In this document: positions 1 to 13,377 of the stretch, in pieces | Layout: every line of letters starts with the position of its first letter | Position numbering within the stretch: position 1 is the first letter of the stretch | Source: Marthasterias glacialis | Taxonomy: Eukaryota; Echinodermata; Asteroidea; Forcipulatida; Asteriidae | Length of the DNA stretch: 64,000 nucleotides | Reading direction: 5' to 3' | NCBI GenBank assembly: GCA_911728455.2 | Contig: OU452223.1 | Location: 10,252,174 to 10,316,173, forward strand | The notes under the pieces: generated by a model | The model's database searches: none | Told to the model about the DNA's origin: nothing | The model's input: the letters and a program-made list of their open reading frames with translations, nothing else | Program-made: the position numbers and the translations under genes

Positions 1-285
1 TGTCGAAGAGGATGGATGAAACTTGTGTTAATTTCCCAAAAGCACTATCAAAACAGATAATCCCTGCACGCGCTCCAACATGCACCAAAAACAACAACAA
101 CAACAAATATAGGGAAAAAATAAACAAACAAATAAACTTATAAAAAAAACTCACATGATAATAATAATAATAATTTCTTTAATAAGGTCGAGAGGGGCTG
201 CCTAAAAAAAGTGACTTTCCTAAGAATGGCATGATGAGCCAAAACATTCTCATTAAGTATAGAAACTACTTTGAATTTTATTCAC

Positions 286-830
286 AATTGTCATTGGAGT
301 TTAAAGAGAAGAAAGTGGGAAGAATGACCTATTAGTTTAAAGAGAAGAAAGTGGTAGGAATGACCCATGAGTTTAAAGAAAAGAAAGTGGGAGGGACAAC
401 CCATTAGTTTAAAGATCAGAAAGTGGGAAGAATGACCCATTAGTTTAAAGAGAAGAAAGTGGGAGTGTGACCCATTAGTTTAAAGAGAAGAAAGTGGGAG
501 GGTTGATCCATAATTTAAAGAAATGAAAGTGGAAGGGACGACCCATTAAAGAGAAGAATGTGGGAGAAATCAACCTCTTATTTAAAGAAAAGGAAGTGAG
601 AGGGTGGCCCATTTGTTTAAAGAGATGAAAGTGGGAGGGGTGACCCGTTAGTTTAAAGAAAAGAAACTGGGAGGGTTGACACATTAGTAAAAAAAAAAAC
701 AATGTGAGAGGGGTGGCCCATCAGTTTAAAGAAAAGAAACTATGAGGGGTGACCCATTATTTTAATGAAAACAAAGTAAGAGGGGTGACCCATCAGTTTA
801 AAGAGAAGAAAGTGGAAGGTCAAACACTTG
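286..830. repeat. Degenerate ~38-bp minisatellite
   Basis: About 14 units, each built on GTTTAAAGAGAAGAAAGTGG, then a G-rich run, then TGACCCATTA. Spacing is 34-44 bp. The 75-residue - strand open frame across it is only the translation of the repeat. No gene signal. Confidence 0.9.
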
Positions 831-3800
831 TAAAAACACTGCAAAGTGGTCTTGGAAAGTAGAAATGACCTTGGAAATCTTTATGAAGATTTATTTGCCA
901 AGTTTTGTCAAATTGGGAAAGAAAATGTTGCCAAAGCTTTTGACTCCTTTCTTATCTTTTGTGTTTAATTGACCTGTATACGCCAAAGGTGGCCTTTTCC
1001 TTTTTGTTTCTATTTCATTCTATTGTACCCGAACAACAGAATCTAAACCAAACCCCTTATGGACCTTGACTTTCTAATGTAGAGATTTTGTCTTTAAAAA
1101 GTTTATTCAAGTATGTAACCCTGTATTATATCTTATTCAATTTGCAAGTTTTATCTAAAATTGGCCTACTCCCACAATGTGTCAATCTCTTAACTTATCA
1201 ACCATCTTTCATAGTTGGTTCATCATCGTTGATAAAGAACTTACTTTAAATAAATTAATGTTTAGCATTATGTTAATGCTAGATTTAATATTGTTTACAT
1301 GTTTTGTTTTGTTTTGTTTTGTTTGACTGAGTGTCCATTGTTTGTGAATGTTGCATTTTGTTATTAATGTGTGCTGTACTGTTCCGTCCTTTGATAAAAA
1401 CAAATGTCTGTTCTTTCTTGCTCAAATGACACATGTCGGCTAACGTTCTTCTTCGACACTGATCCTGACATGTTTGTCCACTTTATTATTGTCAATCCAC
1501 TGTTATATCTTCCACTGTTGTTTTCCACTGTAATACTGTTATGCTGGCACAACTCTTGATAAACTTGATGATAAATTGTCCTCCTATTGGATGAAAACAA
1601 TGCAATGCCTTACAGTTATGAAGTGGTTGAGTGATGTGTTTGTGTTGACTTTCGATACTGATCCTGCTGGGCAAAGACATAATGATTTTTTTGGGGGGAG
1701 GGGAGCAAGAGGGGGGCAAGGGTTCTCAGCTACCCCCTGCTCCCCTTCCCCCTCCTTTGGTTAAGCCACTGTTTTTCCTCCTGTGACCCATTCGTTGAAA
1801 TATACCTTATACATATTTCCATACATCCATACAAACTCATTTTTAATACAATGTTAAAGGCTAACCCCCACTGGTATTTGTACATCAAAGTGCAGGGCAA
1901 AACAATAAAAAATCAGATGACTGCTACTAAATTATGAAAGCAATGTATCATTACAAGTCTTTAGAGTCCAAAATCAGCAGTCATTGCTCTTGGGCACAGA
2001 TAACTCAATTCTGTAGCTGTTTCAAACAATTTTGAGTATAATTGTAGATTAACTTGTTCCAAAGATTTTGGCATTCCGTGTCACCCTGCCTTGTGCATCT
2101 GATGAAGCTGGTTTGAAGTTACAGTTGATTGTTGATGCTTGAATTTTCTATGAGCTCCTGATGGAGCTGAAGTAGACATGTCTATTCGAGATTAGCTTTA
2201 CATCGTTCATCAATGTTAATCAAGAATGTCAAATGTAACTTGCTGTTCTCCAGTTAATTAATTATTTTCATCCAAAGAATTAAATTTCACTTGCTGTTCT
2301 CCAGTTTGTCAATATTAATTCAATAGGCTGTATTTACTTGATGCTGTCCAGTGTTAGTAGCATAAAGATAGCTTGTTTGATGCTTGTGGCATATTGAATT
2401 TTGTGTATTATTTGTGTTTGTATTATTGAGGTATGTTTGCTTGAGTGAGGCAGATGTTTGTAATTATTTATTAAAACAAAATTAGTGTTCAACTTCATTT
2501 TAGTAATCCATCACAATATTGCAATCAGTTTCTTTCTCCTCCATCAACAAACAAATCTCACATTCATTATTTAAATTTCCTGATTTTAAGGGTGTACACC
2601 TATTACCTTTTCCCACACAGTCTGCAGTTGTTGTTTACAGTGTCCAAACTTACCTGAGGCATCAATTATTTTTTAAAAGAAATCACACAAAACATTGAGC
2701 AGTCAGATTCACTTTCATACCCTAACAACTCCACTCGATCATTGATAGCATTTACTTAAACCTTTTTTTTATTTAATTCATTAATCATTAATTTTATTTA
2801 TTTATTGTTGTATCAATAAATGCTGTTGGATGTGGTAAAGGTGGTAAAGTGATAACATGTTTGATGCGCTTGTCATTAATTATTGTAAATTGTATCTTAT
2901 CGCTCAGTTAATATGTAAGATGAAGAAGTAGCAATGTAAGATGAATAAGTATCAATTAAGGCTACTGAGCTTGTTTTTCAACTGTCATCTTATTTAAGCG
3001 ATGATAAAATTATTTGAAGTTTAAGCCTTAAGATCTCGTAGATTTTCTTTATTCCTGTGAAATTGTCATTTGATGAGGATGGATAGAAGTGACGCTGATG
3101 AAGCTGTCGTATTTTCTTGGAATACATTGAAGTACATTCAATTTTCTTGAAGATGTTGTCTTATTTTCTTGGAAGATGCTGAAGTAAATTTTATTGAAGA
3201 TCCCATCTGATCAAAGTTTAAATGAATTGTGAATGGATCAGGTTAATTTAGCTGATTGTTTTTCGTTTCTTTCCATTCATGTTATTGTGTCACCTTAAGT
3301 TCCCTTGAGAATTAAAAATATACACAAATATTATTTTCACCAATGGTGCATGCACCAAGTATTTTATACATTGAAAACAACCGTGTTAAAATAAATCTGA
3401 CAGCTTTCTATAAAAATAATGACCAGAAGCACCATCACACAAAACCTGACACACCTGTTCACAATTTTCCATTTGGCGAGTCAATCATGTCGCAATTTCC
3501 AAAGCTATGATGTCAGGTCATATCCATGCTGGTTAAGTTTGATGATGCAAACCAGTTCAAAATTCTGTCATGAAGGATCCTGTGCAAATGGGATAGGTTT
3601 CTTTTGAAGGTAGATTTTCCACTTAGTCCTCCAATGGTTTCTTATTAAACAGAGATTCATGGATTTCCAATTCCTTAAATAATATATTGATTTTAAAGTC
3701 TTTGATAGGCTTGGCATGGCTATTTTTGAAGACACTGTCGAGTAAAGAAGATAGAATCCACAAAAGTCCTTAAAGATGTGCACTTTGATTCACTATTAAT

Positions 3801-4149
3801 TAACATGTCACTTGGCGTTAACAGTTACTGCTCATTTGAAGTGCTGAGAAGCAGCAAAACTGACTTGAAGAAGTTGTCTCAGTTTCTATAAGAAGTGGTG
3901 CTTTAAGTCTCTGTAAGAAGTGGACGCTTTTAATGTTCTGTTTATTTGTAATGACTGCAGTGTTTTATGCAAGTTGTTTTATGTTTGATGATTGTTAAGA
4001 GATTTTGTTTTATTTGTTAACCTATATTTATTTACTATTCATTAGTTTTTAACTATCATCGCTTTCATTCCTCAATTGATCCATCCATCATTTTAAACAT
4101 TGATCATTCACAAATCATACTTTACAAATGACAGTGATTTTTACAGCTT
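831..4149. other. AT-rich intergenic sequence without recognised genes
   Basis: No open frame shows a recognisable domain or convincing splice structure. I see only short local duplications, such as CTTGCTGTTCTCCAGT at ~2241 and ~2288 and two related TTTTCTTGGAA stretches at ~3110-3175. A purine-rich GGGGGGAGGGG stretch lies at ~1692. Confidence 0.6.
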
Positions 4150-5233
4150 GTTTGCATGTTAAAGGATGGCAACAAGGGATACTATAAATAGTGACCTTAC
4201 CTTTTGAGGAAATAAAACGATGGCCAACGATGAGAATTTAAGAAGTCCTCATGTAAGCCACAAAAATTGGTCAAAAAAATAGCTCCATGGTTACAGCATG
4301 TTTATCAAGCTGCTGTACCTAAACTACTTCATTATGTTACTTACTACCATGAGTCAAAACACCACCAATTAATAACTTGATTATTGATGAATTGTAATAT
4401 GCTACTAAAAGTGGCCTTACCTTATGAAGAACTTCTCAGTAAAGAGAGGATATGGAAATTAGGACATTGGCCAACATTGAGGACTAAGAATTCCTCATCA
4501 GAAGGCAACAGAAAAGATAAGACATAAGATATGTTGACTTACTCAACCATCTCTCCAGCTAAGCTTTGAATGATAACTAATATTTATCAATTTAACCATC
4601 ACAAGGAAGATCTACCATCAACACCAAGGATAGATAAATCCTTAGGTGAGCCAAAGAAAGTGAGAGATAAAACAAAAGAGTATAGTCAATTAAAATGTCA
4701 TCCACAACTTCTAACCAATATGTTCAAAATATGTTTTCAGTTAAGTTACCGGTACTTAACATGTTTACACCATATAACCAATGAGATAATTAAAAGATCA
4801 AGACAGATCAAATCAACATTTTTTACACCGTAGATGATAAGTAAAACATGGCAAAAACTAAAATTTTACAAAATCAACATGGATCCAATTAAAGATCTCA
4901 AGATGTGCATTTGGGCCATGGCCATCACCCTTAATGCAGATGCGAGGATTAAGGAGTCCTCAGATAAGCCAATAGTCAGAAAGACATTAATAGATAGATC
5001 TACACACTGTATAAAGATTAATCTTCCAAATCATCAACCATGATTAACACATGAGAGATTATCTCTCCATGACCCTATACTAACTTTAACAACAATTTAA
5101 TTACTTGTTAATGGTTTACTCAGTACAGTAGCCTGTACCTGTTTTTAGTAAACACATGTTCTATAGAAGAGGCAGACCTCAAAGTTTTACATGACAACAG
5201 ATCCATCAAGAGGAGATTATGTATTGACCAACT

Positions 5234-6759
5234 AAACTTTGAATAATAACTAATATATTTATCAATTTAACCATCACGAAGATGATCTACCAACACCACC
5301 GAGGATAGATAAGTCCTCAGGTGAGCCAAAGAAAATGAGAGGTAAATTAAAAGATGAAATCAGTTAAAATGTCATCCACAACTTCTATATGTTGAACAAC
5401 ATGTATCAAGCTAAGTTACTTAACATGTTTACACCGTAACAACCAATGCGATAACTAAATTACAAAACCAAGACAGATCAAATCAACATTTTTTACACCA
5501 TAATAACCAATGACGATAAGTAAAACTTGGCCTTGACTTAAAATTTAAGTAATCAAAATGGATCCAATTAAAGATTTCAAGATGTGCATTAGGGCCATGG
5601 CCATCACCCTTAATGCAGATGTGAGGATTGAGGATTCCTCCAGATCAGCCAATAGTCAGAAACACATCAGATAGGTCTACACACGGTATAAAGATTAAAA
5701 CTTCCAACTCATCAACCATGATTAACGCTATGTGAGATTATCTCTTTATGACCCTATACTAACTTTAACATACGATTTAATTAATTGTTAATGGGTTACT
5801 CAGTACAGCAGCCTGTACCTGTTTTTAGTAAACACATGTTCTATAGAAGAGGGAGACCTCAAAGCTTTACATGACAACAGATCCATCAAGAGGAGATTAT
5901 GTATTGACCAACAATGAGGATTAAGGATTCCTCAATAAGGTCAACAGAAATCAAAGATAAGACAAAGAGTAAAAAATTTAAAGTGTTATCACAACATGTT
6001 CACTTGTCCCATTATCTTAAACATGTACATAACAGTTGCCTGATTAGACTCTATTAATACAGCATTACATCACAACAACAATTATCATTCCAATTGATTG
6101 ACAGTTAATTCAGAAAAATACATGACAAGTAGTCTTGTCTTTTGATCCAAAGCAGACTGTCAAATATGCACAGAAAATTGGAGAGTCATTACAGGGTATT
6201 GGCCAACCATTATGAGGATCATGAGAAGTCCTCAGATAAGTCAATAGAAAAGAAGGGCCTGGATGAAAACTATTGCCAAGTTAATTTCTAGTCACAAACT
6301 ATTACCATAGATACTAACACACTGACAATTATCAATTCAATAGAAAAGGTACCTTACCTTAAGATGCAAAGAAAAGCACTAAACATGATTTACTTAGCTC
6401 TTGAGAAAGAAACTTGGGTTGTAGACAACATTGAGAATTTAAGAAGTCCTCTTGTGAGCCACAAACACAAGTTAGAGTGTGAAATTGGTCAAGCAAATAG
6501 CTCATGGTTACAGCATGTTTATCAACCTGCTGTATCTCAATACCACCATGAGTCAAACCACCACCAATTAATAACTTGAATATTGATGAATTGTAATATG
6601 GTACTAAAAGTGGCCTTACCTTTTGAAGAACTTCTCAGTAAACAGAGGATATGGAAATTAGGACATTGGTCAACATTGAGGACTAAGAATTCCTCAACAG
6701 AAGGCAACAGAAAACATAAGACAAAAGATATGTTGACTTACTCAACCATCTCTCCAACT
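5234..6759. repeat. 1526-bp tandem unit, copy 1
   Basis: It begins AAACTTTGAATAATAACTAA; the same sequence restarts at 6760 and at 8286, so the period is exactly 1526. Dyad motifs sit at about 5301, 5623, 5916, 6214, 6433 and 6678. Confidence 0.92.
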
Positions 6760-8285
6760 AAACTTTGAATAATAACTAATATATTTATCAATTTAACCAT
6801 CACGAAGATGATCTACCAACACCACCGAGGATAGATAAGTCCTCAGGTGAGCCAAAGAAAATGAGAGGTAAATTAAAAGATGAAATCAATTAAAATGTCA
6901 TCCACAACTTCTATATGTTGAACAACATGTATCAAGCTAAGTTACTTAACATGTTTACACCGTAACAACCAATGCGATAACTAAATTACAAAATCAAGAC
7001 AGATCAAATCAACATTTTTTACACCATAATAACCAATGACAATAAGTAAAACTTGGCCTTGACTTAAAATTTAAGTAATCAAAATGGATCCAATTAAAGA
7101 TTTCAAGATGTGCATTAGGGCCATGGCCATCACCCTTAATGCAGATGTGAGGATTGAGGATTCCTCCAGATCAGCCAATAGTCAGAAACACATCAGATAG
7201 GTCTACACACGGTATAAAGATTAAAACTTCCAACTCATCAACCATGATTAACGCTATGTGAGATTATCTCTTTATGACCCTATACTAACTTTAACATACG
7301 ATTTAATTAATTGTTAATGGGTTACTCAGTACAGCAGCCTGTACCTGTTTTTAGTAAACACATGTTCTATAGAAGAGGGAGACCTCAAAGCTTTACATGA
7401 CAACAGATCCATCAAGAGGAGATTATGTATTGACCAACAATGAGGATTAAGGATTCCTCAATAAGGTCAACAGAAATCAAAGATAAGACAAAGAGTAAAA
7501 ATTTTAAAGTGTTATCACAACATGTTCACTTGTCCCATTATCTTAAACATGTGCATAACAGTTGCCTGATTAGACTCTATTAATACAGCATTACATCACA
7601 ACAACAATTATCATTCCAATTGATTGACAGTTAATTCAGAAAAATACATGACAAGTAGTCTTGTCTTTTGATCCAAAGCAGACTGTCAAATATGCACAGA
7701 AAATTGGAGAGTCATTACAGGGTATTGGCCAACCATTATGAGGATCATGAGAAGTCCTCAGATAAGTCAATAGAAAAGAAGGGCCTGGATGAAAACTATT
7801 GCCAAGTTAATTTCTAGTCACAAACTATTACCATAGATACTAACACACTGACAATTATCAATTCAATAGAAAAGGTACCTTACCTTAAGATGCAAAGAAA
7901 AGCACTAAACATGATTTACTTAGCTCTTGAGAAAGAAACTTGGGTTGTAGACAACATTGAGAATTTAAGAAGTCCTCATGTGAGCCACAAACACAAGTTA
8001 GAGTGTGAAATTGGTCAAGCAAATAGCTCATGGTTACAGCATGTTTATCAACCTGCTGTATCTCAATACCACCATGAGTCAAACCACCACCAATTAATAA
8101 CTTGAATATTGATGAATTGTAATATGGTACTAAAAGTGGCCTTACCTTTTGAAGAACTTCTTAGTAAACAGAGGATATGGAAATTAGGACATTGGTCAAC
8201 ATTGAGGACTAAGAATTCCTCAACAGAAGGCAACAGAAAACATAAGACAAAAGATATGTTGACTTACTCAACCATCTCTCCAACT
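6760..8285. repeat. 1526-bp tandem unit, copy 2
   Basis: Nearly identical to copy 1, with only scattered substitutions. For example, CTTGTGAGCC near 6451 is CATGTGAGCC near 7977. This indicates recent duplication or conversion. Confidence 0.92.
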
Positions 8286-9199
8286 AAACTTTGAATAATA
8301 ACTAATATATTTAGCAATTTAACCATCACGAAGGTGATCTACCAACACCACCGAGGATAGATAAGTCCTCAGGTGAGCCAAAGAAAATGAGAGGTAAATT
8401 AAAAGATGAAATCAATTAAAATGTCATCCACAACTTAAATATGTTGAACAACATGTATCAAATTCAGTTACTTAACATGTTTACACCGTAACAACCAATG
8501 CAATAACTAAATTACAAAATCAAGACAGATCAAATCAACATTTTTTACACCATAATAACCAATGACGATAAGTAAAACTTGGCCTTGACTGAAAATTTTA
8601 CAAAATCACCATGGATCAAATTAAAAATCTCAAGATGTGCGTTCGGTTCATGGCTATCGACCTTTATGCAGATGTGAGGATTAAGGATTCCTCATATCAG
8701 CCAATAGTCAGAGAGACATTAGATAGGTCTACACATGGTATAAAGATTAAAACTTCCAACTCATCAACCAGGATTAACACATGTGAGATTATCTCTCCAT
8801 GACCCTATACTAACTTACTAACATTAACATTTTAATTAATTGTTAATGGGTTACTCAGTACAGCAGCCTGTACCTGTTTTTAGTAAACACATGTTCTATA
8901 GAAGAGGCAGACCTCAAAGTTTTACATGGCAACATATCCATCAAGAGGAGATTATGTATTGACCAACAATGAGGATTAAGGATTCCTCAATAAGGTCAAC
9001 AGAAATCAAAGATAAGACAAAGAGTAAAAATTCTTAAAGTGTTATCACAACATGTTCACTTGTCCTATCATCTTAAACATGTGCATAACAGTTGCCTGAT
9101 TAGACTCTATTAATACAGCATTACATCACAACAACAACTATCATTCCAATTAATTGACAGTTAATTCAGAAAAATACATGACAAGTAGTCTTGTCTTTT
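8286..9199. repeat. Partial, more diverged third copy of the 1526-bp unit
   Basis: It matches the first ~910 bp of the unit with more substitutions than copies 1 and 2 show to each other. It stops at TCTTTTGAT, where the sequence jumps back to the AACCAATGACGATAAG segment. Confidence 0.85.
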
Positions 9200-10494
9200 G
9201 ATCAATAACCAATGACGATAAGTAAAACTTGGCCTTTACTTAAAGTTTAAGTATAAATCAAAATGGATCCAATTAAGATTTCAAGAAGTGCATTAGGGCC
9301 ATTGCCATCACCCTTAATGCAGATGTGAGGATTAAGGATTCCTCCAGATCAGCCAATAGTCAGAAACACATCAGATAGGTCTACACACGGTATAAAGATT
9401 AAAACTTCCAACTCATCAACCATGATTAACACATGTGAGATTATCTCTTTATGACCCTATACTAACTTTAACATTAACAATTTAATTACTTGTTAATGGT
9501 TTACTCAGTACAGCAGCCTGTACCTGTTTTAGTAAACACATGTTCTATAGAAGAGGGAGACCTCAAAGCTTTACATGGCAACAGATCCATCAAGAGGAGA
9601 TTATGTATTGACCAACAATGGATTAAGGATTCCTCAATAAGGTCAACAGAAATCAAAGATAAGACAAAGAGTAAAAATTCTTAAAGTGTTATCACAACAT
9701 GTTCACTTGTCCTATCATCTTAAACATGTACATAACAGTTGCCTGATTAGACTCTATTAATACAGCATTACATCACAACAACTATCATTCCAATTAATTG
9801 ACAGTTAATTCAGAAAAATACATGACAAGTAGTCTTGTCTTTTGATCAATAACCAATGACGATAAGTAAAACTTGGCCTTTACTTAAAATTTAAGTATAA
9901 ATCAAAATGGATCCAATTAAAGATTTCAAGAAGTGCATTAGGGCCATTGCCATCACCCTTAATGCAGATGTGAGGATTAAGGATTCCTCCAGATCAGCAA
10001 ATAGTCAGAAACACATCAGATAGGTCTACACACGGTATAAAGATTAAAACTTCCAACTCATCAACCATGATTAACACATGTGAGATTATCTCTTTATGAC
10101 CCTATACTAACTTTAACATTAACAATTTAATTACTTGTTAATGGTTTACTCAGTACAGCAGCCTGTACCTGTTTTTAGTAAACACATGTTCTATAGAAGA
10201 GGGAGACCTCAAAGCTTTACATGACAACAGATCCATCAAGAGGAGATTATGTATTGACCAACGATGAGGATTATGGATTCCAAAATAAGGTCAACAGAAA
10301 TCAAAGATAAGACAAAGAGTAAAAATTCTTGAAGTGTTATCACAACATGTTCACTTGTCCCATCATCTTAAACATGTGCGTAACAGTTGCCTGATTAGAC
10401 TCTATTAATACAGCATTACATCACAACAACAATTATTATTCCAATTAATTGACAGTTAATTCAGAAAAATACATGACAAGTAGTCTTGTCTTTT
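9200..10494. repeat. Two ~644-bp tandem units derived from the larger unit
   Basis: GATCAATAACCAATGACG begins at 9200 and again at 9844. Each unit corresponds to an internal part of the 1526-bp unit (about 5508-6145 in copy 1), so a second amplification of shorter period occurred within the block. Confidence 0.87.
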
Positions 10495-11930
10495 GATCCA
10501 GAGCAGACTGTCAAATATGCACAGAAAATTGGAGAGGCATTACATGGTGTTGGCCAACCATTATGAGGATCATGAGAATTCCTTGGATAAGCAAATAGAA
10601 AGAGTAAATTTGTTATATTTATAATATTATAATATATTTATTTATAATATTAACAATTAATTTAATTAATTGTTAATGGGTTACTCAGTACAGCATCCTG
10701 TACCTGTTTTTAGTAAACACATGTTCCATAGAAAAGGGAGACCTCAAAGTTTTACATGACAACTTTCAAAAGGAGATTGTTTATTTACCAACAATGAGGA
10801 TTAAGGTTTCCTAAATAAGGTCAACAGAAATCAAAGATAAGACAAAAAGTAAAAATACATGAAGTGTTATCACAACATGTGCTCACTTGTCTCATCATCT
10901 TAAACATTAGTATAACAGTTGCATGATTATACTCATGTATAAGTACAGCATTACCTCAGAACAATAATTATCATTACAATTAATTGACAGGTGATTCGGA
11001 TTAGATACATGACAAGTAGCCTTGTCTCTTGAAGGAGAGTAGACTGTCAAATATGCACAGAAAATTGGAGAGCCATTACAGTGTATAATTGGCTAACCAT
11101 TATGAGGATCAAGAGAATTCCTCAGATAAGCCAATAGAAAGAGTAAATTTATAATATTTCTTTCCACCTAAGCCTGTGCCTGTACTGGTGTCACAACCTC
11201 TGTACTAATCTAAAGTCAGCTTCTACCATTAGCCAACAATGAAGATAAAGAATTCTTCTGGTTAGCCAGTATAATTAGACAAAATCCATAATTATGCTAA
11301 AAACACAATGCTTTCAATCAACAGGTGTACCAACCTCTACAACTTAAACTCTCATGTTAATTTCTCAATGATAAGACAATGCCTACCACAGGTCATTTTC
11401 CATTTGTGAAAATAATGATCACCACAATGGACCTGCATACATGTACTTTGATTTATTACAGTGGGACAGAAGTGGGGTGTTATTTAAACAGTAATTGCTT
11501 TACAATAAGACGAACTGGCATGTAGCCAATAAAGAGGATTAAGAATTCCTCTTGTATGGCAACAGAAGCAACACACCGAATGATAACAATAATAATTTAT
11601 AAGTGTATAAATCTCTATTGCCCTATAAGTTAAGCCACGGAGGAAGCCAAACACAGCAATCCATTTATGGATCTCAAAATGGAAAATTATTGGCCTGAAA
11701 GCGATAAGGATTAAGAATTCCTCAGTTGGGCCACTAAAAAAAGCAGACAAAGAATCGGTTGATCAAAAGTTCAAAGATTCTACAACAAAAGTTTTTTATT
11801 TAATACAAATTACAAAAACAACTTTTATGCTACAGCCATCTTTCTTGATATATTCCTGATAACACTAGTATAAATATCGATGATCTTTTACTAAAAATGG
11901 GAGCTGCTAATTGATTTATTTACTCACACC

Positions 11931-11946
11931 TCCCCCCCCCCCCCCC
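11931..11946. repeat. Poly-C tract
   Basis: A C-only run just outside the satellite block. The neighbouring sequence to 12430 has no gene signal. Confidence 0.9.
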
Positions 11947-12432
11947 AATTTTTAACCCAACATTAGTTTATTTACATTGGTTAGAAGATCAAAAGATAAA
12001 GAAAGATGGCTAGATCATTATGATGGTCTGTCATATTAAGATCACCAATGCAATAATGTTGATTACAATCCTAATCTGTAAATTAGAGATTATTTAACCT
12101 GAATCACCTGCTTTAAAGTCATGCATACTTCCATTCACTCAAACAGTTTCACTTCTTTCAGTTTTGAATTTGTAAAATTATTTTAGTCCTTATTGAAGGT
12201 ATTTACAATATCAAGCCTATTTATTTTGTCAAGTTGTTGAGCAGTTTTTATGTATGTTGGTTGTTTTGGTTCTGTAATGTTGGTAGTGTCAGTTGTTGTC
12301 AATTGTTTTGTTGATGGAGAGATGTTTCAGTCGCTCACTGAAATCCAAACATTTCTAACATTTTTGTCCATTGATGGAGAGCCTGCATGATGGAAATCTT
12401 CTTGACTTCTTTACGCTTCCTAATGTCAGTTG

Positions 12433-12615
12433 ATGGAAGAAATTTCAGTGGCTCTTTGTCAGACATGCAACTTTGCTTTTCCAAAAAAAGAGGAAACTGC
12501 CAAACACACAAAACTTTGTACTGTGTTTTTTAGTTTTCTATGGCACGAAACTAGAAGAAAAAAGAGAAAATCAGCTGATCAGCTGAAAAGTTGCATGCCT
12601 GTCTTTGTACAGTGA
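12433..12615 (+). other. Short ORF with a C2HC zinc-knuckle-like motif; unrecognised
   Basis: The frame contains C-Q-T-C-N-F-A-F-P-K-K-E-E-T-A-K-H-T-K-L-C, i.e. C-x2-C-x12-H-x3-C, followed by a basic KKRKS stretch. It is preceded by TAATGTCAG, a possible acceptor, and ends in TGA just before GGTACGG. This could be an exon of an unknown gene, a gene remnant, or chance. No partner domain identifies it. Confidence 0.25.
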
Positions 12616-12796
12616 GGTACGGGCATTAGTTCTGTTTGCTGAAGAAACATTGTCACAAAAGTTGCCTTCCTCCATAGAAATATTGTCATAAAAATATGCT
12701 TCCTTCAGGTTTTCAAGCTGTAGCGGAAAAGTTTCTTCAGAAGTATCTTGATCATTTCAAAATTAATGTTAAAGTCTCTGTTCTTTTATTTTTCAG

Positions 12797-12845
12797 GTTA
12801 ATTTCTTGGAGAAATTCTGATGAGGCGGATGAACTCTTATCTGTG
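12797..12845 (+). other. Exon-like segment, unknown gene
   Basis: A strong acceptor (tatttttcag) and donor (gtatgt) enclose 49 nt with a single open frame, LISWRNSDEADELLSV. It looks like a short coding exon but matches nothing I know. Joining it to the next candidate at 13378 does not give a convincing frame. Confidence 0.25.
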
Positions 12846-13113
12846 GTATGTCCTCTTAGTCGTACTTGAATCTTTAAGATTCTCTACTTCTTGAATGCAT
12901 GCACATTTTCAACTTTGTTGGAGTTCGCAACTAAAAACACATTCATTTGCAAGGGTCATGAACTCTATTCAGTGTTGATACTGGAACAGAGCAGCACAGG
13001 TGTTTTACACAATAGCTGAAGTTAAATGTTATGAAGTTAGCCTCCAATACCATTCACGTTCTGCTTTTTAATTGGATTAGTGAGAACCATTTACTTGGCT
13101 AGGCCACAGAGAC

Positions 13114-13230
13114 TTAAAGGAGCTGTGTCGTCATGATTATAGCAGGTCTGTGGCTGCGCATGGAAAGGTGAACTCTCACCCAGATACTGCAAACGCGCGC
13201 GCTTGCGGTCAAATCACAATATGTTTTTGA
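13114..13230 (+). repeat. Inverted-repeat element, left copy (TTAA end)
   Basis: It starts at a TTAA, then AGGAGCTGTGTCGTCATGAT and TATAGCAGGTCTGTGGCTG, on to TCAAATCACAA. The reverse complement of 15006-15129 matches it at roughly 90 percent by eye over ~110 bp, and that copy also ends in TTAA. Confidence 0.8.
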
Positions 13231-13377
13231 TTTTTTAAACGTGTACAAAGTAACGGTTCTAAAGAACATTAGTACTGGTAGGATTTTTAAACCTTGAGGA
13301 TTTCAACTGACATTTCAATTTGTTTCACGCTCATTTTTTTTCTCTGGGTTAAGGGTAAAAACTCACTTTGTTTGCAG

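Larger units (their letters stand above)
4150..11760. repeat. Satellite-like nested tandem repeat block
   Basis: A ~7.6-kb AT-rich block made of related segments. It contains two nearly identical 1526-bp units, a partial third, then 644-bp derivatives. The flanks (4150-5233 and 10495-11760) are more diverged copies of the same material. A dyad motif with a GAGGATTAAGAATTCCTC-like core recurs at least 20 times. Open frames here are short, repeat with the units and have no coding signature. Confidence 0.93.

Noticed and set aside
475-702. Phe/His-rich 75-codon - strand frame
   Set aside because: It is the translation of the 38-bp minisatellite.
4570-8294. Many small + strand frames, several duplicated exactly
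   Set aside because: They repeat with the 1526-bp unit, begin and end at arbitrary places, and carry no coding signature or domains.
4150-11760. Regularly spaced repeat suggesting a CRISPR array
   Set aside because: Motif spacing is irregular (149-322 bp), the intervening sequence is itself repeated, and the genome is eukaryotic.
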